A stretch of 64,000 nucleotides of DNA from Ascaphus truei (lineage: Eukaryota > Chordata > Amphibia > Anura > Ascaphidae), in NCBI GenBank assembly GCA_036426205.1, contig CM071570.1, forward strand, positions 6,961,747 through 7,025,746, read 5' to 3'. Below the pieces are notes generated by a model that saw only the letters and a program-made list of their open reading frames with translations, was not told the origin of the DNA and made no database searches. Shown here in pieces: positions 42,860 through 54,293 of this stretch (positions are counted from its first letter, which is position 1; each line of letters begins with the position of its first letter). A program made the position numbers and the translations under genes.

Positions 42860-45150
42860 AGGAGCTTGTTAGGTGTCCAGTATGTTTTACAATTCTTGTC
42901 CAGCTAGTCATGGCTGATTGGAGGTGGCAACCTCCTACTTAATTTAACGCTCACCCCCTCCCACATTTAAATGGTTATGGGCTCACTCCATAGCACATCT
43001 TCCACTCAGGGGAACTTGCTCTGCGCAGTTGGCTGACATCTCTAATACAGAGTTCTTTTCCTGGAATGTACGGTAATAAAAGCTTCAGTCAGACAGAACT
43101 TGCAGCTAATATTGACAGATTTACATAAATCATTCTTCCTGTATTAAAAAGGTTATTAAGAATTTATATTAGCGTTAGGGACCCCTGATATGTGGTCTGC
43201 CTTGGCGTTGGCTCAGGGCTTACAACAATTTTGGCCAAAATGTCAAACTAAAAGACCATTTATTATTAGATATTTATCCATATATATTTAGGCACTGTTC
43301 CGTGTATGAGTCTCCACTAGATGTGCTAAAAACTGAGCTTTGTCTTGTGTTTATGTTATGTCTCTGGTTTTAATGCATATTGCCATGCTCAGTAGCACTC
43401 CTCTGATACTCATATGCTTATATATATGTGTGGGTATTTTGGGGGTTTAATAGGAGCTTGTTAGGTGTCAGTATGTTTTTACAATTCTTGTCCAGATAGT
43501 CATGCTGATTGGAGGTTGGCAACCTCCTACTTAATTAAGCTCACCCCCTCCCACATTTAAATGGTTATGGGCTCACTCCATAGCATCTTCCACTCAGGGG
43601 AACTTGCCTGCTTGCAGTTTGGCTGTGACATCTCTAAACAGAGTGCTTTCCTGGTAATGTACAGGTTAATAAAGCTTCAGTCAGACAGAACTTTGCAGCT
43701 AAATTGACGATTTTACTATAAATCATTCTTCCTGTATTAAAACAGGTTATTAAGAATTTATATTAGCGTTAGGGACCCCTGATATGTGGTTGCCTTGGCG
43801 TTGGTCAGGGGCTCTTACAACAATTTGGCCAAAAATGTCAAACTAAAAGACCATTTACTATTAGATATTTATCCATATATATTTAGGCACTGTACCGTGT
43901 ATGAGTCTCAAGATGTGCTAAAAATGAGCTTTGTCTGTGTTTTTGTTATGGCTCTGGTTTAATGCATATTGCATGCTCAGTAGCACCTCTGATACTCATA
44001 TGCTTAATATGTTGTGGGTATTTTGGGGTTTAATAGGAGCTTGGAGGTGTCCAGTATGTTTTACAATTCTTGTCCAGCTAGTCATGGCTGATTTGGAGGT
44101 TGGCACCTACTACTAATTTAAGCTCCCCCCTCCCACATTTAAATGGTTTGGGCTCACTCCATAGCATCTTCCACTCAGGGGAACTTGCCGCTTGCAGTTT
44201 GGCTGTTGACATCTCTAATACGAGAGTGCTTTTCCTGGTAATGTACAGGTTAATAAAAGCTCAGTCAGACAGAACTTTGCAGCTAATATGACAGTTTACT
44301 ATAAACATTCTTCCTGTTATTAAACAGGTTATTAAGAATTTATATTAGCGTTAGGGACCCCTGATATGTGGTCTGCCTTGGCGTTGGCTCAGGGGCTTAC
44401 AACAATTTTGGCAAAAAATGTCAAACTAAAAGACCATTTACTTATTAGAATTTATCCATATATATTTAGGCACTTGTAACCGTGTATGAGTCTCACTAGA
44501 TGTGCTAAAAACTGAGCTCTGTCTGTGTTATGTTATGTCTTCTGGTTTTAATGCATATGCCATGCTCAGTAGCACTCCTCTGATACTCATATGCTTATAT
44601 ATATGTTTGTGGGTATTTGGGGGTTTAATAGGAGCTTGTTAGGTGTCAGTATGTTTTACAATTCTGTCCAGCTAGTCATGGCCGATTGGAGGTTGGCAAC
44701 CTCCCTACTTAATTAAGCTCACCCCCTCCCACATTTAAATGGTTATGGGCTCACTCCATAGCATCTTCCACTCAGGGGAACTTGCCTGCTTGCAGTTGGC
44801 TGTGACATCTCTAATACAGAGTGTTTCCTGGTAATGTACAGGTTAATAAAAGCTTCAGCAGCAGACAGAACTTTGCAGCTAATATTGACAGATTTACTAT
44901 AAATCATTCTTCCTGTATAACAGGTTATTAAGAATTTATATTAGCGTTAGGGACCCCTGATATGTGGTCTGCCTTGGCGTTGGCTAGGGGCTTACAACAA
45001 TTTTGGCCACAAAAATGTCAAACTAAAAGACCATTATTATAGATATTATCCCTATATATTTAGGCACTGTACCGTGTTATGGTCTCACTAGATGTGCTAA
45101 TAAAAAAACTGAGCTTTGTCTGTGTTTTATGTTATGTCTCTGGTTTTAAT
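42860..45150. repeat. Tandem array, unit about 590 bp, 3.9 copies
   Basis: Units begin at AGGAGCTTG words at 42860, 43452, 44035 and 44630 (spacings 592, 583 and 595). The last unit stops at TTTTAATGCA, where it rejoins GCAGGCGCCCGC. Each unit contains TTAGCGTTAGGGACCCCTG and TGCCTTGGCGTTGG. Units differ mostly by single-base insertions or deletions. There is no ORF. Confidence 0.95.
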
Positions 45151-46310
45151 GCAGGCGCCCGCTTGCAAGAGCTTACCCTGATTGGAACCTTGTTCCGGAC
45201 GTCCTGGACCGAGATTCAGCAGAAACTCCTGACTGGGACCTTGTCCCGATAGTCCTGGAACTGTTTTCAGCAGGAACTCCGGATCGGGACTGCTACAAAT
45301 ACCTGTGAGGGCGCAACATTTCCCATAAGGGCTCACCCGGCGAGTTGTATCTGTTGCAGAGTGAGATCCGCCTCTCTCTGCGAAAAATCTCGCTGGAAAC
45401 AAAAATATTTTTACATTTAAATGTTATTACTAAAGTAGTGTATTGTAGCAGGGAGTCTCGGGAGCAGAACCGTGTTGGTTTCAGGTACGGGGACCTCCTG
45501 CTTTCCGAGATACAGGCCCCGTTATAGGGAGCTGGTATCTCCTATGCATGGAAATCTCTTGCGTCACGTGATGAGACCCCCTGCTACAATACACTAGTAA
45601 TAACATTTAAATGTAAAAATATTTAGTAAGCACCAATACACCACCCACCAACCTGTGCCACCCCATAAATTATTTTTTTACACACAATTAATACCCCAGG
45701 CCGGCGGGGGTCCCTGGTGCTTCCAACAAGTGTCTGCATGCCCCACAGTGCACCCCGGGGGGTACCCACAGGTGTCTGTGGGCCTCCAGGTGGTCCCCAC
45801 GGGTTTCTGTAGGCTTCCAGGTTGTCCTCACGGGTGTTTGGGGGCCCTCTGGTGATTCCCACGGTTGGTTCCCACGGGTGTCTTGGGCCCTCGTGGTCCT
45901 TGAAGAATTTCGCAGGGAGATGCGGATCTCTCTGCAGGAGATACAACTCTCTGGGTGAGCCCTTATGGGAGGGCAAATCCTATCGTCGCCGCAACTCGCT
46001 ATATTTGGAAATGTTGCTCTCACAGGTATTTGGGCCTTTCTGCATACCGTGAGAGCAAAGCGGCAAAAAAATGGCAATTTCAAAACCCTGCCGATAATTT
46101 CTATCGGCCTTTACTGCATGAGGCCCTAAGTCAGACACGAGGACCAAGTTCTCATCTGCTAATGTAGCAGTCCCGGTCCGGAGTTCCTGCTGAAAACAGT
46201 TCGAGGACTATCGGGACAAGGTCCCAGTCAGGAGTTTCTGCTGAATCTCGGTCCAGGACGTCCGGAACAAGGTTCAAATCAGGGTAAGCTCTTACAAGCG
46301 GGCGCCCTGC
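45151..46310. repeat. Core long inverted repeat of the foldback element
   Basis: Left arm words such as GAACCTTGTTCCGGACGTCC, CTGACTGGGACCTTGTCCCG, AATACCTGTGAG and AAGGGCTCACCC reappear as reverse complements in the right arm in mirrored order. Arms match closely near the outer end and less well towards the centre, where spacing differs. Confidence 0.85.
45700..45900. repeat. Degenerate minisatellite, unit about 33-37 bp
   Basis: CCACRGGTGTCTGTGGGCCT-like units recur about five times. The ORF across it encodes a matching Gly/Pro/Thr-rich repeat and is not a gene. Confidence 0.7.
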
Positions 46311-46754
46311 ATGTAGGAAAGGCTAGATCTCATACCCCAGTAAATGTGTGTATTTCTGTATTTTTTTTTTTTTTTTCAACTTTCAATTTTTATTTGTGGA
46401 AAGCAAAGATACAGAGACTCACCTCCCATTGGCGTACATTACAATCACAGTCCACTTTTTAGTTTTTTTAACATTATTTAACAACATCATTAATATTCTA
46501 GTCCTAAACAGGGAAACAAAACAAGACATACAAGACTCACAAGACTGGGGGGGGGGGGTATACATGTGGTGGGGGGGGGAGCAGAGGGTGGTAAGATCCG
46601 ACGTGGTAGTGGAGGAGGGTCGCTTTGGGTCTGACTGCTTACGGTTCCTCTAACGAGCCTTTTTTGTTTGATGTACATGTGAGCAGGCGCTGACTAGAGT
46701 TGTCCTATGTCCCCGTCTAGTCCGTCCCATCCAAGGAGAGCGCATTTGTTGTTA

Positions 46755-49700
46755 TTAGTGCAAAATTGAGGCAGCGTCTACCCCTGTTATGTTAGTTTGC
46801 TCAAGCCATGGGTTCCAAATTTTTAAAAATTTAGTGCCAGAGTCGTTAACCCAACTCGTTAACTGTTCCATCTGGCATACGTGCCAAATTCTGTTCCTAA
46901 TTGTGGGGAGAATAGGAATCTCGTTCTGCTTCCACCGTGCTGCGATCTCGCATCGAGTGGCTGTCGCAAAATGCATGACTAATTTGTGTGTCGTTCTAGA
47001 CATAGCCTGGGGCCGTCTGCCCAGTAAGAACAGCCACGGGTCCAGGGGGATCTCTAAGTCAAGCATCCCTTGCAGCCAGGCTCGAATTTTTTCCCAAACC
47101 GGGACCACTCTTGGACAAAACCACAGCATGTGTGTTAGGTCAGCTAATTCCCCGCACTGTTTAGGGCAGAGCGGTGAATATCCTCTGACAAATTTAGACA
47201 ATTTAGCAGGGGTATGGTACCACCGCATAAGGACCTTATATGCGTTTTCCTTTAATGTGACACATATTGAACTTTTCGCTGCAGATTGCAATATGTATTT
47301 CCAGTCATCGTCCTCTTAGGTCTCCCCTAACTCTGTCTCCCACTGTCGCATGTATCGTAGGCGGGGGGGGTCCTTACCAGCCGGACAGACTACCTCCCTA
47401 TACATCCGAGATGTCAGTCCCCGTGTGTCCGTTGGTCTGGAGCACAGCTGTTCAAAATTGGTTCGTGCAGGACGAACAGGAAATTTGTTATAGAATGCCC
47501 TGACCTGGAGGAATCTAAATAATTCTGAATTTGGGAAATTTGATGCTTCTTTGAACCAATCGAACGTCTTGATAGATCCCTTACCCCCCAGGTCTTTTAA
47601 TCGGTTATATCCCGCTTGCGTCCACTTTACAAATTTATCGAACGACAGACCCGGAGCAAAGTCCGGGTTGCCCCATAGGGGGGTCATTAATGTGTGGGGG
47701 GTGGTTAAGTTAGCTTTAAATTTAGCTGTCTCCCAGACCGCTAAGGAGTTCGCTACTGCGCAGAGCGGCGTTCCGATGTCGCGTATGCATCGTTTTGGAA
47801 GCCAGATCAAGTTATGGAGTGCAACTGGCGCACATCATTCTTCCTCCAATTCTGTCCACCTTCTTTTTGTGGGGTCTGCATGCCACAGAATGATTTGGGT
47901 CAATTGTGCCGCTTTATAATACGCCATCAAGCAAGGTACCGATAGTCCTCCTTTTGTCACTGGTTTTGTCAGTAGACTTCTTGCAATTCGTGGGCGTTTT
48001 TTATTCCAAATGAATTGTATGATGTGAGTTTGAAGGGCATGGATCTCTGATTTAATTATCGGTATTGGTAGGGTTTGAAACAGATATAATAGCTTGGGCA
48101 ACAGGTTCATCTTTACGCTGTTGATCCTGCCAAACCACGATATCCCGTAACCCGCCCACACCCTGAGATCCTCCTTTAACTTCTTCATCATCTTGGGGAA
48201 ATTTGCCTTATACAAGGTATTGTAATCCCTGGTGATATATACCCCTAAATATTTGATTGCGGAGGCTTGCCATTGGAAATTAAAGTTAAGTTCTAGTAAT
48301 TTTTCGGTTGGTTTTGGCAGGTTGATATTGAGCGCCTCTGACTTGGCCTGGTTAATTTTAAACCCGGAGACCATGCTAAAGGTGCCCAGGATCTCAAAGA
48401 CGTTGGGCAGAGTTGTCAGAGGGTTAGAGATAGTAAGGATCACATCGTCTGCATATAGTGCAGTTTTATGATGCTGTCCCTCTGTTTGAATTCCTGTTAT
48501 ATTTGGGCATAACCTAATATGGGCTGCGAGGGGTTCGATACAAAGGGCAAAAAGTAGCGGGGACAACGGGCAACCCTGACGGGTCCCACTTCTTATATCA
48601 AATAATTCCGACGGGAAGCCCTGATGCCTTACACGCGCTGTGGGACCTGAGTAAAGGGCCATTATCGCCTCCAAAATACGATTCCCGAACCCGAACACCC
48701 CAAGCGTCTGCCGTAGGTAAGACCAGTCGATCCGATCGAATGCCTTCTCGGCATCCAGGCTCAACACCATAGACGGTATGTTTTTCTTTTTCGCCAGATC
48801 TATCAAATCTATTATCCGTCTGGTGTTATCTGCTGCCTGTCTGCCTGGAATAAAGCCTACTTGATCCGGATGAATCAGGCCCGGAAGGACTCTGCCCACC
48901 CTGTTTGCTATTAATTTGGAGAAGATTTTTATATCCGAATTAATCAGGGAGATTGGCCGGTAGCTCTTAAAGTCTGCCGGGTCCTTACCGGGTTTGTGGA
49001 TCACTGAGATAGACGCCTGGAGCATCTGGGCCGGGAAGGGATCTCCCTCCAGAATCCCGTTAAATAGTTTCAGAAGATGGGGAGCTAGTATTTTACTGAA
49101 CTTTTTATAGTATAAATTGGAGTAGCCGTCGGGGCCTGGGGCCTTGGCTGGTTTAAGGGACTTAATTACCTCTGTTATCTCTTCTAGGGTGAAATCACCC
49201 TGTAGTACCTCTCTCTCCACCCTGCCCAGGGTCGGGAGCTGTGCCTCTGATAAGAACTTCTGCAGTGTAACCGCGGTTTTTGGATTGTGGGAGACCTTAT
49301 CGCCGTCATATAGTGTAGCATAGTATTTTCGGAATGCTTCTACTATCTGTCTCGGATCGGAGGTAAGGTCACCCTGTTGTGTTCTGATTTTCTCTATCCT
49401 AAAATTTGGGAGCTTGTTTCGGAGCTTGTTGGCTAGCAAGGTATCTGGCTTGTTGGCTTTTTCATAGAATCTGCGTTTGGACCAAGTCAACTCCTTCTCG
49501 GCTTGGGAGGATAACACCAAATTGAGGGCCGCCTTAGTATCTATCAATTCTTGCCACGTGTTCTGGTTTTTGTCCGCGGAATGCTGTGCAGCGAGGCGTG
49601 TTAGTTTCGTCTGCAGCTCCTTTATTTTAGTCTCTTTCTCCCGCTTCCGCTTACCAGCTATATTCATAAGGAAACCCCTGAGAGTAGCCTTATGGGCTTC

Positions 49701-50561
49701 CCAGAGCGTGGCCTGCGACTGTACACTTCCTATATTTTCGCTAAAGAATTCTTTTATCCGGTCTCGTACCGCTTTTTCTGTAGCGGGGGCCTTGAGAAGA
49801 AGCTCATTGAGCTTCCAGTTTGCTCTGGGTCTGTCAAGCCCTACTATCGTGCACCTCAGCTCAATAGGCGCGTGGTCGGACCATGAGATCTCATGTATCT
49901 CTGTATGGCCTACCACTGGAACCACTCTACTTGACACTAGGAAGTAGTCTATTCGGCTGTATCTGTTGTGGGGGTTTGAGTAGAACGTGTAATCTCGAGT
50001 CATTGGGTGTTGTTCCCTCCATACGTCTGTCAGCTGACAATCCTGAAGGCCATTGCGTATGGTTAGTAAGTCCTGTTTTTGGGCTGTGTTAGTTTGCGTG
50101 CATCTGTCCAAGTCAGGGTTTAATGTGCGATTTAGGTCGCCCGCAAGAAAGATTGATCCTTTAGCTATTTTGTGTAGTTTAGTAAATAGGTGTTCGAAAA
50201 ATACAGGGTTTGGTTCACAGGGTGCGTACACTGACACTAATGTAACCATTTGATTTTGTAGTGTGCCCGTCAAGATTAGAAATCTACCCTGCGGGTCAGC
50301 ATATTGTTTGTCAATGGTCAGGGCAATCCTATTATGCAAGACTATTGCCACGCCTCTCTTCTTGACATCTGCAGATGCTAAATAGATTGTTCTGTAGCTC
50401 TTATCTAAGAATTTAGGGTGGTTTTGGCGGGAGAAGTGTGTCTCTTGCAGAAAAATTATATCCGCTTTTCTACGGTTATATTCCCTGAGGGCGATTCTTC
50501 GTTTAGTGGGACTATTGAACCCCTTTACATTATGTGAGATCATAGTAATTTCGCTACTCAT
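46755..50561 (-). pseudogene. L1 ORF2, copy C, full frame with two nonsense codons
   Basis: The frame runs from MSSEITMISHNVKGFN to GVDAASILH, 1268 codons, without a frameshift. Endonuclease motifs LQETHF, VYAPCE, AGDLN and SDHAPIEL and RT motifs KAPGPDG, SYRPISLIN, EKAFDRIDW, RQGCPLSPLLFA and YADD (near residue 702) are all in the first 908 codons. A TGA at 47835-47837 replaces a cysteine codon seen in copy B (ECCAPV), and a TAA at 47316-47318 replaces the phenylalanine of GETFEDDD. The truncated product would keep endonuclease and RT but lose the C-terminal CPKQC..HMLWFC knuckle. Confidence 0.93.
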
Positions 50562-52715
50562 CTGTGCGGAATCTCGGGGACCATCTGCGTAGCGGCTGTG
50601 GCGATTTGTGTGTTGCAGTTGCGCTGCTTAACCCTCTGATGCTGCATCTGGGCTCGTTGTGCCAGCTTTTCTTGCTGTCGTCTGACTGCACCCAGCTCCT
50701 CTTTCCGATCATAGAGTCTGTAACCTGCTGCCAGAAGGGGGTAGACACAAGTGGGGGGGGAGGGTAACATGTAGACAAACAAAAAAAAAGAAGAAACAAA
50801 TTTTAGGTCATTGGTCACATGACCTTGGTGCCAACACCCTGGTCCTGTGAACCTAGCCCCTGGGCACTCGGCTGGGGGGGCCCAATGCACGCCCAATTGG
50901 CAACCCTCCTCTACCCCTGCCGCTCGCCCCTCCCAAGGGACTTTGCCGGGGACCTTGGTTAGTGACCCATACGGTCCCGGCATGGAGAGCATGCGGTGAT
51001 CAGGGCCGGCCCGAACTCCACCGCTCCCCCCCGCTCTGAAAATATATATTATATAACAACGGAAAACTTCAAACTTTCAACGTTAACTATATGCTGTACT
51101 GACTTCTTACTCTCTCCCCTGTACTCGTATGCACAGAGTGTGTTGCCTCCATCTCTGCCTATGGCCTTTGTTAACTGACCCTCCAATTCTACTTAGATAT
51201 AGGCACTTTGCATTGCCTTAGGTCTGTGTCCTCCTATACCTCCAAGCCCTCTCCGTGTATCCTTACAAGGGGGGGACGGCCTATGATGCCGGGATCCTGG
51301 TATCTGGACTTCCCTAGAGTGTAAGGGGGGGTGGATATCCTCATTCCTTCATTTTGGTGTATCTTTATTTAATTATGTATTTACCCCTCCTATTTATATC
51401 TCCTTTTCTAGTCCATCAGGGGATGCACTTTTTTCCAAGCTCTCTAATGGCCATACGAATATAAAATGTAGCCTAATATTCCTATATGTGTCTCAACTCT
51501 CTTCTCCTGTTGCCTCCTGGTCCCCTCTGCACCTTCTGATTTTCTCACTTACTTCGACACCCTCTTAGGCCTACACCTCCTATATGTTATCCTCTTCTAT
51601 TCCGTTTTATAAATGCCTCTCCATTTTGTCACCTTTTCTCTCTCTTCTTTATCTCACTCCCTCACTCAACTTGCTTTTCCCTTCTAAGATCACCACCTCT
51701 TTTCAAACCTCCTTGTTGCTTTCGCTTTCGGCTAATCTCCCTTACTCATCCTCTCAGCGTCCGGTGCTTCTTCCTCTGCTCTCTGCTTATATTCACTTTC
51801 TATATTCTTGCTCTCCATTTACTCTGCGTTTTAGACCCGCATATTCTTTCATACTATTTAACTCGTCTTCATGTCTTGTTTCTCTTTCTTGTCTAGTTTC
51901 TCCCTCTCTTTTCCTTGGGCCCTTATAGAGCTTGCCTCTAACTCTGTCCCTCCTTCCCCTCCCTCTTCTTAGTGCGGGGTGCCCCTCCTTCTCCCCTCTT
52001 CCCTCCCCCCTCTCTCTTCTTAGTGCGGGGTGTCTCTCCTTCTTCCCCCTTCCCTCCCCCCTCCCCTCTCTCCTCCCACCCCCCTCCCCTCCATCCCCCG
52101 AAATTCAAGTCCTCTTTTGTGTCTTATAGAAGGTGGCCGGTATTTGGGACTCTTTCCTCGGCTCTCTGTAGCGTGGGTGCCGCTTGCGGTGAGCGCTCGA
52201 TCGCTGTCCTCTGTTTAGGGGATCCGCCGCCCCCTCTGGCCGCCTTCACCGTCTCGCGGATGGATATCTCGGCTACTTCCGCCTCCTCCAATATGGCCGC
52301 TGTTAGGCCCGCCCCTTCCGTTGACGTCTTTCCTCTGGAAGCCATTTTGGATTGGGATGTACCTCGGGGGAGACGTGTCTGCCGATGCTGCCGCCCCTTT
52401 CTCCGATGAGCCTTTCCCGCCTGGTGAGTTCTTCCCGCCCTTGTCTCTTCCGTATTCTGCGGGTCACGGTGGAGACCCCTCCAGCTCCATCTTGGTCACC
52501 ATGCGGGGAACACGAGGTGGGTGCAATGATTTTATTGATTCGGCCTCCATTTCGTCTGTTGTAGGGCTGTTGGTCAAGCTTGCTCTGGGGGTATCCAAGG
52601 CAGGGGGTTTTAATAGAGTCCTGTATTAGGTCAGTACAGCGTGGCCACTTAACTGATAACTCTAACTGAGCACCTTTCGGGTGCCGATGCAGTCCCACCT
52701 AGGGATATTGAACTT
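50562..52715 (-). promoter_or_regulatory. Inter-ORF spacer of L1 copy C
   Basis: 2.15 kb. On the plus strand there is a G-run at 50752-50766 about 190 nt before the ORF2 ATG, an extended pyrimidine-rich region (about 51480-52110, very strong at 52030-52105), and CpG-rich sequence with ATATGGCCGC and GAAGCCATTTTGG. No protein recognised. Confidence 0.5.
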
Positions 52716-53672
52716 TTAGTCCCGGGCTGACTCCTCTCTGGCTGCTCGCCCCACCGTGGACCACGAGGAACCTGGGGCTGGCTCCTCAGACTCCTCCTGT
52801 ACACCACTGGACCCCGCATTCAGACCCAGTTTCTTTAGGAACCTTGGTCCTTCTTCAGCTGTTTTTAAGTGTATCGGGCGGCCATTACGCAGGACCATTA
52901 ACCCAAAGGGAAAGGTCCAGCGATAGCAGACCGCCCAATCCCTCAGGACCCTAGTGAAGGGCCAGAAGTCCCTCCGACGGGCCAAAGTGACAGGGGACAG
53001 GTCCTGGAACACCACGATTTTCGTCCCCTCAAAGTCCATAGAGGGGGTGTTTCGGGAACACTTTAGCACTTCTTCTCTTGTGCGGTAGTAGTGCAGGCGT
53101 ACTATTATGTCTCTGTGGGGGTCAGTCGGTTGGGGTTTGGATCTGAGCGCTCTGTGGCAACGATCTATGTGTAGCAGCTCTGCAGGGGATTCAGGACATA
53201 TGTGCTGCAGCCATCTTTGTACAAAGTCTTCACAATCTCCTATAGATTCCGGGATCCCCCGGAGACGCACGTTATTTCGGCGATCTCTATTTTCGGCGTC
53301 CTCCTGCCGGTCCCTGAGCTCATTGATCTGCGCCTGTAATTCCCCGGTTTTCTTTGTGTTTTTTTGGGTTGCTGTGATGTTTTCGTCCACCCGCACCTCC
53401 ATCTCCTGCACGCGGGACCCCAGTCCCCCCACCTCCCTGGCCAGTGCACGGATCTCCGCCTGCAGGACCCCCTTCAGGTCGTTATACAGCCGCTCTATGT
53501 CACAGCGGCGGGCCGATAGGAGTCCCTGATCTTGCGGTTTGCCGTCTCCTTCTGATTCCGATCCCGGGTGGGAGACGGGGGCCATTGCTGCTGAGGCCCT
53601 GCGGGATCTTCCGTCCACAAAATACTCCGGCAAAACCTTTTTGCTGGGGGTCTTTGTTGTTTTTTTAGACAT
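52716..53672 (-). CDS. L1 ORF1 protein, intact (318 residues)
   Basis: This is the RNA-binding chaperone of the L1 particle. A basic, disordered N-terminus (1-58) is followed by a heptad-rich coiled coil (about 60-125: LKGVLQAEIRALAREV and so on), an RRM starting at NRDRRNNVRLRGIPES (128-143) with RCHRALRSKP (171-180), and a C-terminal domain with LHYYRTREEVL, FQDLSPVTLARRR and RWTFPFGLMV. The charged, serine-rich tail ends near REESARD. The start is the first ATG in the frame. It is the only uninterrupted ORF1 in the window. Confidence 0.93.
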   Translation of the reverse strand: MSKKTTKTPSKKVLPEYFVDGRSRRASAAMAPVSHPGSESEGDGKPQDQGLLSARRCDIERLYNDLKGVLQAEIRALAREVGGLGSRVQEMEVRVDENITATQKNTKKTGELQAQINELRDRQEDAENRDRRNNVRLRGIPESIGDCEDFVQRWLQHICPESPAELLHIDRCHRALRSKPQPTDPHRDIIVRLHYYRTREEVLKCSRNTPSMDFEGTKIVVFQDLSPVTLARRRDFWPFTRVLRDWAVCYRWTFPFGLMVLRNGRPIHLKTAEEGPRFLKKLGLNAGSSGVQEESEEPAPGSSWSTVGRAAREESARD

Positions 53673-54293
53673 TGTAGTGTTCTTGGTCAGTTAAGAGCAA
53701 AAATCAGTTAGGTTTTTAGCGCTTTATTCCGTTTTCTCGTTGATTTTGACAGAACGGGGCATGGAGCAACAGAGTCACACAGCCATGCAATCTGACCTCG
53801 CGCATGCGCTGATTTTGTTTTGTTTTATTGCCTAGTTTTTTTTTTTCAACTTCAAATTTATTGGAAAGAGTTTTCAGTACATATAGTATCACAGTACATA
53901 TAAAATAAATATCTCATATATAACATTACAGTGCGATACCTAAGTTCTCTCCTGAGTACCTGTGCAAAATGAATGTTGATATATATCTAGCTTTACCTTA
54001 TGCGGTACATTAGGGTAGTTGCATTTGTAGGTAAAATAAAATAAGGACAGGGAAGGGGAGGTGGAGAGGGATGAAGGAGGGGAAGGGGAAGGATAGGGGG
54101 GGGGTGATGACCCCGGGGACGCGGACACCTCCTGACTTTGTAATGGGATTGATGTTCAGTTCGCGACATGCATCATTCCTCAGCCCCTGTCGGGTTGGCT
54201 GATGAGCCTCTTATATCGTATTGCTTCCCTCTATGTGGCCAGGCCTCTCACGGCGGAGTGCACGTCCTCTGAGTGAAAACGCATGTATAACTA

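Larger units (their letters stand above)
42640..46360. mobile_element. Composite foldback element with satellite array in one arm
   Basis: The outer arms are 42795-42855 (ACACATTTACTGGGG..CTAGCC..GCAGGCGCCCGC) and, inverted, 46299-46353. The inner arms are 45151-45400 and, inverted, 45895-46310; a third inverted pair (ACATTTAAATGT..GTAGCAGGGAG) surrounds the core near 45500. The left arm is interrupted by the 42860-45150 tandem array. The right end is interrupted by L1 copy C. No transposase is seen. The left limit near 42640 is an estimate. Confidence 0.72.
46361..53812 (-). mobile_element. L1 element of the Tx1-like group, copy C
   Basis: A 7.45-kb minus-strand element: poly(A) tail (plus-strand T-run 46361-46376), 3' UTR with G-runs near 46545-46580, ORF2 with two nonsense codons, a 2.15-kb spacer, an intact ORF1 and a 5' UTR to about 53812. 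It is inserted in the right arm of the foldback element. A clean target-site duplication is not visible; CTGTATTTT on the left and CTGATTTTG on the right are only similar. Confidence 0.88.

Noticed and set aside
45623..46083. Gly/Pro/Arg-rich overlapping ORFs
   Set aside because: Products of the 33-37-bp minisatellite inside the foldback element.
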